From positions 1 to 50,573 of the forward strand of contig JASGLU010000004.1 of assembly GCA_030156825.1 (NCBI GenBank): a DNA stretch of 50,573 bases, in the 5' to 3' direction. Positions within the stretch are counted from its first letter, which is position 1, and each line of letters starts with the position of its first letter. The position numbers and the translations under genes are program-made. This DNA is from Candidatus Atribacteria bacterium. Its GTDB lineage: Bacteria; Atribacterota; Atribacteria; Atribacterales; JASGLU01. Under the pieces are notes generated by a model. That model had not been told where the DNA came from. It did not search any database and worked only from the letters and a program-made list of their open reading frames with translations. This document shows, in pieces, positions 8,541 to 16,596 of the stretch.

Positions 8541-8795
8541 AAACTCAATATGAGGAACCAAAGCCGACTTTACCTTCACTCCGGTAATAGCTCCTAATTT
8601 CCCAGTAAGAGCTCCAATTTGGTCAGTATCTCCATCCACAATTAGAGCAATCACCGACAGGTTTCTCTCCCGATAGGGAATACCCATTCTCCCCACAATA
8701 ATATCGCCAAAACCTCCCAAAACCTGATTTACCCTATCAGCCTGGTTTTCTCTATCGGTAACCACTATGCCAATTACTCCCACTCTATTTTCCAT
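8532..8795 (-). CDS. TM1266-family putative iron-only hydrogenase system regulator
   Basis: This 87-residue single-domain protein has the full family signature: RVGVIGIVVTDRE near the start, GDIIVGRMGIPYRERNLSVIALIVDGDTD in the middle and IGALTGKLGAITGVKVKSAL at the end. The family (named from Thermotoga TM1266, NikR-C/ACT-like fold) is usually found with [FeFe]-hydrogenase and maturase genes. None is in this window. It is the last gene of the Rnf row and overlaps the FGGY kinase by 11 bp, so it is probably cotranscribed with rnf, which fits a role in ferredoxin/H2 metabolism. Its molecular function is not established as far as I know. Confidence 0.85.
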   Translation of the reverse strand: MENRVGVIGIVVTDRENQADRVNQVLGGFGDIIVGRMGIPYRERNLSVIALIVDGDTDQIGALTGKLGAITGVKVKSALVPHIEFSN

Positions 8796-10293
8796 GATTT
8801 TCCGCTGGCACTTCCTTTAAAAAATAATTTAGCTTCTGATTAAGTTTTTTTATATCTCCTTCCAGCTCTACGTAAGCTCGGAAATATTTTGCAAGCTTCT
8901 CCCACAAACGATTGTCGGGAATAAAAATCTGTTCCGGTCTGAAGGTAGTCCGGAAAGCTTCCTCAGCATCAGTATAAACCCCACTCCCTATCCCAGCTAA
9001 AAGAGCCGCTCCTTTGGAGCTTCCTTCCCGATCTTCCGGTACTACAATTTCTCTCCTTAAAACGGAGGCCTTCATTCTCATCCAGTAAGCGTTGTTCGTT
9101 CCTCCTCCCACGTTTACCGTTCTCTCAATGGAAACACCCAAGGCTTTCTCCATTTTCTGCCAAAGGCGGCCATATTCAAAACACAGACCGGCTACCACTC
9201 CCTCGGTCAGCTCCTCTTCTCCCACCGAACCATCTAAATTAAGAAACACCCCTTTAGCCTGGGGATAACTACTTCCTAAAAGATAAGGGAAAAAGAGGGG
9301 AAAATCAGGCTTGTTGACCGGGGAAAGGTTGGTAAAAAAAGCATAATCCCTTTTTATAATCCCCATCAGCCAATCGATAGAAAAACCACCACTATATATC
9401 CCATTCATAGCATAAAAAGAGGGGGAAACTACATGCCGCCCCCAGGAAAAAGGACTTTCCTCCTGCAGGGAAAATTCTAAGGGGGGAAATTCATCCAATC
9501 CCATAGTCAAAGATTCAGTGGTGCCAGAAGAAATAAGAGCCTGTCCTTTCTGAAACACCCCCGCTGCCAAGGCAGCACACAGATGATCGTGTCCTCCGGT
9601 AACAGCCACCACTTCCCGGGGTAAACCACACCGCTCAGCCACTTCCCCTCTTAAAGGACCCAGAGATACCCCCGAGGGAAAAAGAGGAGCCAGTTTATCA
9701 GAGGAGAGCCCAATTAAAGAGAGCAACTCATCCCACCACCGTCTTCGGCGCTGATCGAAAAACATAGTTCTCGAGGCTAAAGAGTAATCAAAAGACATTA
9801 CCCCGGTGAAAGAAAAAAGAATAAAACCCGACATAGAAGTCCAGGACTTAACCTGGGCGAAAGCCTGTGGTTCATTTTCTCGAGACCAAAAAAGTTTATA
9901 AAAAGAATACTTAGATTGTGGAGATAAACCGGTGGTATAATAAACTAACTGCTCATCAATAGTTTCTTTTAACTTTTGAAAAACCCCCTCAGTCCGTAAA
10001 TCAAACCAGGGAAGAGAACTAACAACCGGATTTCCCCCAGCATCTATTCCTACCATAGTTTCGGCAAAACTGGAAACACTTACCGCTTTTACCTGTTTGC
10101 GCAAATCAGACTGAAATCGGTTGATAGCACTGGCAATCTGAGCAAAAATCTCCCCCGGATTATACAACTCCCCCAGTTGGTCTTTTTGGGTAGGGGTATG
10201 AAAACTATCCTCGGCCTGGACTCTTCCCCGTTCATCGTATAGTCTAACTTTAGTGTTAGTAGTACCCACATCTATTCCAATAAGGAGACTCAT
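8785..10293 (-). CDS. FGGY-family carbohydrate kinase (xylulokinase/gluconokinase-like)
   Basis: This 502-residue kinase is of the ASKHA fold. The phosphate-1 motif GIDVGTTNTKVRLYD opens the protein, TGGHDHLCAAL lies near the middle, and GGGTNNAYWMRMKASVL with SSKGAALLAG near the end form the adenosine site. The family phosphorylates sugars or polyols such as xylulose, gluconate or glycerol; the substrate is not identifiable here. The ORF track gives a 35-residue longer start, but the ATG at 10293 overlaps the rnfB stop as ATGA and begins exactly at the family N-terminus. Finding a sugar kinase coupled to rnfB is unusual. Confidence 0.88.
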   Translation of the reverse strand: MSLLIGIDVGTTNTKVRLYDERGRVQAEDSFHTPTQKDQLGELYNPGEIFAQIASAINRFQSDLRKQVKAVSVSSFAETMVGIDAGGNPVVSSLPWFDLRTEGVFQKLKETIDEQLVYYTTGLSPQSKYSFYKLFWSRENEPQAFAQVKSWTSMSGFILFSFTGVMSFDYSLASRTMFFDQRRRRWWDELLSLIGLSSDKLAPLFPSGVSLGPLRGEVAERCGLPREVVAVTGGHDHLCAALAAGVFQKGQALISSGTTESLTMGLDEFPPLEFSLQEESPFSWGRHVVSPSFYAMNGIYSGGFSIDWLMGIIKRDYAFFTNLSPVNKPDFPLFFPYLLGSSYPQAKGVFLNLDGSVGEEELTEGVVAGLCFEYGRLWQKMEKALGVSIERTVNVGGGTNNAYWMRMKASVLRREIVVPEDREGSSKGAALLAGIGSGVYTDAEEAFRTTFRPEQIFIPDNRLWEKLAKYFRAYVELEGDIKKLNQKLNYFLKEVPAENHGK

Positions 10294-11156
10294 GTTGTTA
10301 CCCCGGCTTTCTCCTTTGACTTTTCTCTCTGGTAGGTAACTATTCCCCCTTTCGGGGAAAATTTTACCAAGCAGCCGACCGGGCACTTCTCCAAACATTT
10401 ACCGCATAAATTACATTTTTGTCGATCAATATGAATTCGGCCTTCAGCGAAGCTAATAGCTTCTTCCGGACAAACTTTCACACACAGTCGGCATTTGGTA
10501 CAACCAAGCTGGCAAATCCGCCGGACTTCGCGGGCCTTATCCAGCGATTGGCAAGCCAATAAAACCTGTTCCCGATTCGGAACCAAAGCCAATACCCCCC
10601 GAGGACAAACTTCCACACACTTACCGCAGCCAGTACATTTAGCCAAATTAATTATCGGTAACCTATTATCCGGGTCTATAGTAATTGCCTCAAATGGGCA
10701 AACTTTTTGACAGCTCCCCAAACCTAAACAGCCAAAGCGACAGGCTTTAAAAGAGAGATTAAGCACAGAAGCAGCGCGACAGTCCTCAACTCCCTGGTAA
10801 AAAGCTTGGCTAACTGCCACCTCTTCTCCCCCCTGGCATAGGAGGACTGCTTTTTTCCCTTCTAAGTTATTTACTTCTTTACCAATTAATTTTCCAATAG
10901 CACTCCAAATTTCTGGTCCTCCCACCGGGCAACTATCTGGCTCAGCCTTGCCCTGAGCAATAGCCTCCGCTAAACCACTACATCCCGGGTAACCACAGGC
11001 CCCACAATTTGCTCCCGGAAGAACCTGTTCCACTTTTTGAACCAGAGGGTTAGTCTCCACTGCAAATTTCTGGGCCAACCAGGCAAGCATTACCCCAAAA
11101 GCCAGCCCCAAAAGACCCACTATCACTACCGGCAAAACCAAATCCACCTTTATCAC
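10290..11156 (-). CDS. rnfB: Rnf complex subunit B, multi-cluster ferredoxin
   Basis: RnfB (288 aa) takes electrons from reduced ferredoxin into the membrane Rnf complex. It has an N-terminal membrane anchor (about 7-28), the four-Cys [4Fe-4S] domain NCGACGYPGCSGLAEAIA...SCPVGG (about 50-80), and four further CxxCxxCxxxCP-type cluster motifs (CLGLGSCQKVCP, CTGCGKCVEVCP, CTKCRLCVKVCP, CNLCGKCLEKCP). It closes the rnfCDGEAB set, nine bases after rnfA, and its TGA overlaps the start of the FGGY kinase. Confidence 0.96.
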   Translation of the reverse strand: MIKVDLVLPVVIVGLLGLAFGVMLAWLAQKFAVETNPLVQKVEQVLPGANCGACGYPGCSGLAEAIAQGKAEPDSCPVGGPEIWSAIGKLIGKEVNNLEGKKAVLLCQGGEEVAVSQAFYQGVEDCRAASVLNLSFKACRFGCLGLGSCQKVCPFEAITIDPDNRLPIINLAKCTGCGKCVEVCPRGVLALVPNREQVLLACQSLDKAREVRRICQLGCTKCRLCVKVCPEEAISFAEGRIHIDRQKCNLCGKCLEKCPVGCLVKFSPKGGIVTYQREKSKEKAGVTT

Positions 11157-11164
11157 CCCTTCTA

Positions 11165-11752
11165 TTATACCAAGCCCTTAAACCCGAGAAAGGCTAAAGC
11201 TAAAAGACCGGTAGCAATAAATGCTATTGGATATCCCTGGTAAAAAGGAGATAATCGGGAAAAGCGCAACCTTTCTCTGATTCCAGCTAAAAGCACCAAA
11301 GCTAAAGTAAAACCCAAAGCCACGCTGATACTATACACCACCACTTCTAACAGAGAATAACCGTAGTCCACCCCAAAAAAGGTGACCGCCAAAATAGCAC
11401 AATTGGTAGTAATTAAAGGAAGATAAATTCCCATTGCCCGGTAAAGGTTGGGAACATTCTTCTTGAGCACTATTTCTACCAACTGAACCAAGGTAGCAAT
11501 CACCAAAATGAAAACCATAATTCTTAAATACTCCAGGTTAAGCGGGAGCAGGATAAAAAACCACAAAAACCAGGTAACTATCGAAGCCAAAACCATAACA
11601 AAAGTTACCGCCATCCCCATGCCTATCCCGTTGGCCAGACTGGAAGACATCCCGATAAAAGGACACAATCCTATATAGCGGGCTAAAATGATGTTGTCGA
11701 CCAGAGCGGCACTAACAAATATCTTGAAAATTTGCACCAAGGTCTCGTCCAT
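11165..11752 (-). CDS. rnfA: Rnf complex subunit A
   Basis: RnfA (195 aa) is one of the two paired membrane subunits (NqrE/RnfA family). It has six hydrophobic segments. The early motif NIILARYIGLCPFIGMSSS carries the half-membrane cysteine, and YLPLITTNCAILAV carries the partner cysteine; in the family these Cys from RnfA and RnfE bind a membrane [2Fe-2S] cluster. Its start codon shares a base with the rnfE stop, so they are coupled. Confidence 0.95.
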   Translation of the reverse strand: MDETLVQIFKIFVSAALVDNIILARYIGLCPFIGMSSSLANGIGMGMAVTFVMVLASIVTWFLWFFILLPLNLEYLRIMVFILVIATLVQLVEIVLKKNVPNLYRAMGIYLPLITTNCAILAVTFFGVDYGYSLLEVVVYSISVALGFTLALVLLAGIRERLRFSRLSPFYQGYPIAFIATGLLALAFLGFKGLV

Positions 11753-12348
11753 TATTTACTCCTCCTTGAAAAGCGGTTTAAAAGAGCAATATAGACCCCA
11801 ATAACGAAAAAGGCACCCGGGGGAAGCACCATCACCATCATATTTTGATAGTGTTCGGGAAAAACGGGAATCGATAGAATCTGACCATATCCCAAAAGTT
11901 CTCTCACCAAACCAATAGCAGTAATTACTAACGTAAAGCCCACTCCCATTCCCAAAGCATCAACTATCGAGAGCCCAACTGGATTTCGGGAGGCAAAAGC
12001 TTCTGCTCTTCCCATAATCATACAGTTAACTACTATTAGGGGGATGAAAACTCCCATAGCCTGGGAAAGAGAAGGAAGATAGGCCTGCATAACCAAATCC
12101 ACCACGGTAGTAAAAGTAGAAATAATCACGATAAAAATGGGAATTCGCACCTGGGAAGGAACCCAGTTTCTAATGAGCGATACCACTGTGCTGGAAGAAA
12201 CCATAACAAAGGTCACCGCCGCACCCATAGCTAAACAGTTTTCTACTCGAACCGATACCGCTAAAACCGAACAAAGCCCAATCATCAAGCGCAAGATGGG
12301 GTTTTCTCCAATAATTCCGTTTTTGAAGTAAGACCAGAGGTTTTTCAC
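11752..12348 (-). CDS. rnfE: Rnf complex subunit E
   Basis: RnfE (198 aa) is the homologous partner of RnfA (NqrD/RnfE family), with six predicted helices. Typical motifs are GIIGENPILRLMIGLCSVLAV at the start, VFIPLIVVNCMIMGRAEAFA in the middle and LGMGVGFTLVI later. The cysteines in GLCSVLAV and VNCMIMGR match those that help bind the membrane cluster. It overlaps rnfG by 4 bp. Confidence 0.95.
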   Translation of the reverse strand: MKNLWSYFKNGIIGENPILRLMIGLCSVLAVSVRVENCLAMGAAVTFVMVSSSTVVSLIRNWVPSQVRIPIFIVIISTFTTVVDLVMQAYLPSLSQAMGVFIPLIVVNCMIMGRAEAFASRNPVGLSIVDALGMGVGFTLVITAIGLVRELLGYGQILSIPVFPEHYQNMMVMVLPPGAFFVIGVYIALLNRFSRRSK

Positions 12349-12908
12349 AGATTTTCCACCTCCTCTAAATAGGAGACAACTTCTCTACAGGCCCGGGTTA
12401 CCGCCTGCGAAGAAATAGTGGCTCCAGCAATAGCCTCAATGTCCTCTCCAATTGTAAAAGGATCGGTCAGGGACTTGGAATAAAACTGTCCGATAAAATC
12501 AGGACTGGTAATATTAGAGCCCAAACCCGGAGTTTCCTGGTGGTCCAATATTTGAATCCCCACCAGCTCATTTTCCCGGCTGGAAATCCCAATTAGCAGT
12601 CGAATAGGGCCTCCATAGCCAGTGCTGGTTGCTTCAAATACAAAGCCCACCCTCTCTCCTGCTGCTTGCACTACAAAAATCTGAAGGAGAGAAAAATTCT
12701 CCCTCTCCCAGGGTAAATTTAAGCCCTCAGGTTCTACTTCCTTAAATTCCTCCGCCTGAGGGAAAACCTGTTTCAAAGCCAGCTCCAACTCCTCCCGGGC
12801 TCTTCTTTCAATCTCGGCTTGGGTTAGCTGATTGACCAGTGCTAAGGAGAAAGCGGCTACCACACAAACCAAACCTAAAATTAAAGCGGTTTGTAGGATT
12901 TTCTTCAT
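12345..12908 (-). CDS. rnfG: Rnf complex subunit G, covalent FMN protein
   Basis: RnfG (187 aa) has one N-terminal membrane helix (about 7-27) and an outward-facing FMN-binding domain. The motif DIEAIAGATISSQAVTRACR (about 156-175) holds the threonine (about 164) to which the flavin transferase ApbE attaches FMN. Upstream, the region LDHQETPGLGSNI is also family-typical. No apbE gene is in the window, so it must lie elsewhere. The gene overlaps rnfD by 4 bp and rnfE by 4 bp. Confidence 0.94.
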   Translation of the reverse strand: MKKILQTALILGLVCVVAAFSLALVNQLTQAEIERRAREELELALKQVFPQAEEFKEVEPEGLNLPWERENFSLLQIFVVQAAGERVGFVFEATSTGYGGPIRLLIGISSRENELVGIQILDHQETPGLGSNITSPDFIGQFYSKSLTDPFTIGEDIEAIAGATISSQAVTRACREVVSYLEEVENL

Positions 12909-13879
12909 CGTTTCTCACCTCCAAATTGCGGAGGGAGAATACGGTCAAGAAGCGGAACAGTAGCGTTCATAATCAAAATCCCAAAAGTAACTCCTTCCGG
13001 ATAGTTTCCCAATAACCTGATAATACCGGTGATGGCCCCCGCTCCCAGTCCAAAAATTAACTGCCCCCTTCTGGTCATGGGGGAAGTAACATAATCGGTA
13101 GCCATAAAACACCCCCCCATAATCGCCCCTCCAGCTAAAAGGTGAAAAAACAAACTTTCTCCTCCTAATAAAACCACCAGTGAAAGCCCTCCAAAAAAAG
13201 TTAGCGGTATATGCCAGCTGACAACTCCCCGCCAAAGGAGGTATAAAAACCCAAGTAAAAGCAACAAAACCGAAGTCTCGCCGATAGAACCTGGGACTTG
13301 ACCCAAAAATAAATGTTTTAGAATTTGGGGATCCAGTTCTTGCAAAAAGGGAAAGCCATTCATCTGATTAATCGTCAAAGGAGTAGCAGTAGTAACCACC
13401 TCTGCCCCTTCTGCTCCCGGTAAAAGAGCAAAAGGAGGACGGGCCATCCAGGTAGTCATAGCTTTTGGCCAGGAGATAAGCAGCACCGCTCTCCCCACTA
13501 AAGCCGGATTGAATATATTCTGTCCCAACCCACCAAACATCTGTTTCCCTAAAATAATTGCTGCCCCACTCCCCACCAAGGCTATCCAAAAAGGAGACCC
13601 GGGAGGCAGGGAAAGGCCTAAAAGCATACCAGTTACCAGAGCGCTACCGTCATAAATGGTAAGCGGCTTTTTGAAGATCAGACAATCTAAAGTTTCAAAC
13701 CCCAAACAGGCCAAAATAGAGATCAAAATAGAGGGAAAAACATACCGAAAGCCAAAAAAATAGCCACTTCCCACCGCAGCCGGCAAAAGAGCCAGGAAAA
13801 CCTGCCTCATCACCCAGGGAACAGTGGTTTTACTTTTGATGTGAGGAGACGGGGAAAAATAAAGTTCTTCTTCTGCCAA
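12905..13879 (-). CDS. rnfD: Rnf complex subunit D, covalent FMN membrane protein
   Basis: RnfD (324 aa with this start) is the large membrane flavoprotein of the ion-pumping core (NqrB/RnfD family). It has about nine hydrophobic segments, QNIFNPALVGRAVLL in the middle, and VVTTATPLTINQ, whose threonine is the expected FMN attachment site. The ORF track begins 36 codons earlier, inside rnfC. I choose the TTG at 13879 because GGAGGAG lies seven bases upstream, it follows the rnfC stop by two bases, and the protein then begins LAEEELYFSPSPHIKSK as in the family. Confidence 0.92.
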   Translation of the reverse strand: MAEEELYFSPSPHIKSKTTVPWVMRQVFLALLPAAVGSGYFFGFRYVFPSILISILACLGFETLDCLIFKKPLTIYDGSALVTGMLLGLSLPPGSPFWIALVGSGAAIILGKQMFGGLGQNIFNPALVGRAVLLISWPKAMTTWMARPPFALLPGAEGAEVVTTATPLTINQMNGFPFLQELDPQILKHLFLGQVPGSIGETSVLLLLLGFLYLLWRGVVSWHIPLTFFGGLSLVVLLGGESLFFHLLAGGAIMGGCFMATDYVTSPMTRRGQLIFGLGAGAITGIIRLLGNYPEGVTFGILIMNATVPLLDRILPPQFGGEKR

Positions 13880-13881
13880 CT

Positions 13882-15210
13882 TTAATCTCCTCCTTTCCTG
13901 CTCGAGCGAATAATTTCTGATTTTGCCAATTTTATCAGTTGGACAAGGGGAATGCCCGCCGGGCATTGATAAGCACAGGCTCCACACTCAATACAATCCA
14001 AAGCCCGCGCCGCCTTTGCCTCTTCAAAGGCCTCAAACTCGGATAATCGAGCCAACCAGCTGGGAATTAAATTCATAGGGCAACTGTTAACACACCTGGC
14101 ACAGCGAATACAGGGGTACTCTTTTTTCTCCCAAACACTCTGGAAAAAAAGAAAACCTGAAGTCCCTTTAATAACGGGAACACTTAAGGAAACCTGAGCG
14201 ATGCCCATCATAGGCCCTCCCATAACCACCTTTTTTAACGGTTCTCGTACTCCGCCACAGAAAGGAATAATATCTTCCAAGAGAGAGCCTATGGGAACTT
14301 TAAGGTTTTTGGGCTGAGCTATGGCATCTCCGCTAACCGTAATTACCCGGTCAATCAAAGGCAAACCTTCTTCTGCCATTCGGCCAATAGCCCAGGTAGT
14401 TTGCACGTTGTTTACCACCACTCCCACGTCTAAAGGTAGTCCTCCGGAAGGCACTTCTCGATTGAGAATAGCCCGAATCAAATGTTTCTCTGAACCCTGA
14501 GGATATTTAGTTTTGAGGGGAACTATCTCTACCGGCAAAGGAAGGTGGGGGGAAAACTCTTCCCACCGGGCAATGACTTCGGGTTTATTATCTTCAATTC
14601 CCACCAAAACCCTGCTTGCCCCACTTGCTCGGGCTAAAATTCTCAAACCTATTCCTATTTTGGAAATCTCTTCCAGCATCAAGCGCTGATCACAGGTAAG
14701 GTAAGGCTCACACTCGGCCCCATTTATAATCAAAAACTCAATATTTTTCCCTGCAGGTGGGGACACTTTAACATGAGTGGGAAAAGCCGCTCCCCCTAAA
14801 CCTACCATCCCCCCTTCTCTCAGCCATTCTCGGAGGAATTGAGGTTGCTGGTTTTCAATCTCCGAAATCGGCAGTGGATTTCTTCTTTCTTCTTCTGAAG
14901 AACCGTCATTCTCTAATACAATAGCCAGGCACTTCCCGCGCACCGGGTGAAACCATTCTTCAATCGAAGATATCTTGCCCGAGCAAGAGGCATGCAAAGG
15001 AGCAGTTACAAAAGCGTCTACATCGGCGATTTTCTGTCCTCGCTTAACCGCATCTCCTTTTTTCACTATTGGTTCCAAAGGAGCACCTGTATGCTGAATC
15101 AAAGGTAAAACCAATCTCTCCGGAAAAGGAAAGACCTCTATCTGCTTATGGGCAGTTATCTCCTTGTAAGTCGGAGGATGAACTCCCCCGGGAAAAGTTT
15201 TTGTTTTCAT
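13882..15210 (-). CDS. rnfC: Rnf complex subunit C, NADH-site subunit
   Basis: RnfC (442 aa) is the peripheral subunit that exchanges electrons with NAD+. The N-terminal region (FPGGVHPPTYKEIT, then a lipoyl/barrel-like GAPLEPIVKKGDAVKRGQKIAD) precedes the NADH/FMN-type domain with GLGGAAFPTHVK (about 137-148) and NGAECEPYLTCD. Two C-terminal [4Fe-4S] motifs follow: CIRCARCVNSCP and CIECGACAYQCP. It is the first rnf gene, 27 bp after accC, so rnf transcription probably comes through from upstream genes. Confidence 0.96.
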   Translation of the reverse strand: MKTKTFPGGVHPPTYKEITAHKQIEVFPFPERLVLPLIQHTGAPLEPIVKKGDAVKRGQKIADVDAFVTAPLHASCSGKISSIEEWFHPVRGKCLAIVLENDGSSEEERRNPLPISEIENQQPQFLREWLREGGMVGLGGAAFPTHVKVSPPAGKNIEFLIINGAECEPYLTCDQRLMLEEISKIGIGLRILARASGASRVLVGIEDNKPEVIARWEEFSPHLPLPVEIVPLKTKYPQGSEKHLIRAILNREVPSGGLPLDVGVVVNNVQTTWAIGRMAEEGLPLIDRVITVSGDAIAQPKNLKVPIGSLLEDIIPFCGGVREPLKKVVMGGPMMGIAQVSLSVPVIKGTSGFLFFQSVWEKKEYPCIRCARCVNSCPMNLIPSWLARLSEFEAFEEAKAARALDCIECGACAYQCPAGIPLVQLIKLAKSEIIRSSRKGGD

Positions 15211-15237
15211 AGACTAACCTCCAAACAACCGAGTCAG

Positions 15238-16584
15238 TTAATCAGGAAGAAAATCTTCTTCGATGAACCGGGTATGAAAACTACCCTCCATAAACTCCGG
15301 ATTCTGCAAAATCTTCATCTGAAAGGGAATAGTGGTGTGAATCCCGCTTACTTCCATAGACTGCAAGGTTTCTCGTGCTCGCCGAATAGCAAATTTCCGG
15401 TCACTATCCCAAACTACCACTTTGGCCACTAAAGAATCGTAATAAGAAGGAACGGTATAGCCCGAATAACAATGGGAATCTACCCTAACTCCCGGACCTC
15501 GGGGGAGGTCAAATTTGCTTATTTTTCCGGGAGAAGGGGCAAAATTTTTGTCAGGGTTTTCCGCGTTCACCCGCATTTCAATAGCATGACCCCGAATTAT
15601 TATATCCTCTTGCTTCAGACTTAAAGGTTCCCCCGCCGCCAAAGAGATTTGCTCCCGCACGATATCTACCCCGGTTATCATTTCGGTTACCGGGTGTTCT
15701 ACTTGAATACGAGCGTTAAACTCCATAAAATAATATTTCCCTTCCTCAGTAACCAAAAATTCCAAAGTACCACAGGTGCTGTAACCCAAAGCTTGCGTAG
15801 CCGCTACCGCCGCTTGTAAAATTTTATTCCTCACCTCCCGATCCAGAGTTGGAGCCGGTGCCTCTTCTAATATTTTTTGCCGCCGACGTTGAAGAGAGCA
15901 TTCCCGTTCCCCCAGATGAACCACTTTTCCAAACTTATCAGCCAGTATTTGCACTTCAATGTGGCGCGCTCTCCCCAATAACTTCTCAATATATACTTCA
16001 TCACTACCAAAAGCTAACGCTGCCTCTCGCTTAGCCCTTAAAAAAGCTTCTTCCAAACCTTCTGCTCGCTCTACTACTCTAATTCCTCTCCCTCCACCAC
16101 CTAAACAGGCCTTCACTGCCAAAGGATACCCCACTTCTCGGGCTACCGTTTTCGCTTCCGAAAGATCTGTTATCGGTGTCAATGAACCCGGGATTACCGG
16201 TATCCCTGCTTCCTGTACCACTTTCTTGGTAAAGAGCTTATTTTTCATCTTCTCCAAAATTTCCGCTTGCGGACCAATGAAGGTAATCCCCTCCGCTTCC
16301 AGCCGTCGAGCCAAAAGGAAATTTTCCGCTAAAAAACCGTATCCCGGATGTACCGCTGCCGGATGGGTCAAATGGCAAACTTTGATAATTTTTTCGATAT
16401 CCAGGTAGGTTTCATCCGCCTTATCCCCTCCCAAGGAAACCTTCTGGTCAACAAACCTGAGATGCAGCAACTCTCGATCCACGTCGGAAAATATCCCTAC
16501 GGTTTTAATCCCCATTTCCCGGCAGGCTCGAACAATTCGAAAAGCAATTTCTCCCCGATTGGCAATCAGTATTTTATCGAACAA
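15238..16584 (-). CDS. accC: Biotin carboxylase subunit (AccC/PycA type)
   Basis: This 448-residue ATP-grasp enzyme carboxylates the biotin of a carrier protein using bicarbonate and ATP. It has the N-terminal MFDKILIANRGEIAFRIVRA, the glycine-rich loop KACLGGGGRGIRVV (about 155-168), the metal/ATP residues in EFNARIQVEHPVTEMITG (about 287-304) and a normal biotin-carboxylase C-terminal domain. No biotin carrier (AccB) or carboxyltransferase gene is in the window, so its partner could be acetyl-CoA, pyruvate or propionyl-CoA carboxylase. It sits 12 bp after ktrB and 27 bp before rnfC, in the same direction. Confidence 0.9.
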   Translation of the reverse strand: MFDKILIANRGEIAFRIVRACREMGIKTVGIFSDVDRELLHLRFVDQKVSLGGDKADETYLDIEKIIKVCHLTHPAAVHPGYGFLAENFLLARRLEAEGITFIGPQAEILEKMKNKLFTKKVVQEAGIPVIPGSLTPITDLSEAKTVAREVGYPLAVKACLGGGGRGIRVVERAEGLEEAFLRAKREAALAFGSDEVYIEKLLGRARHIEVQILADKFGKVVHLGERECSLQRRRQKILEEAPAPTLDREVRNKILQAAVAATQALGYSTCGTLEFLVTEEGKYYFMEFNARIQVEHPVTEMITGVDIVREQISLAAGEPLSLKQEDIIIRGHAIEMRVNAENPDKNFAPSPGKISKFDLPRGPGVRVDSHCYSGYTVPSYYDSLVAKVVVWDSDRKFAIRRARETLQSMEVSGIHTTIPFQMKILQNPEFMEGSFHTRFIEEDFLPD

Positions 16585-16596
16585 AAAAATTCCTCC

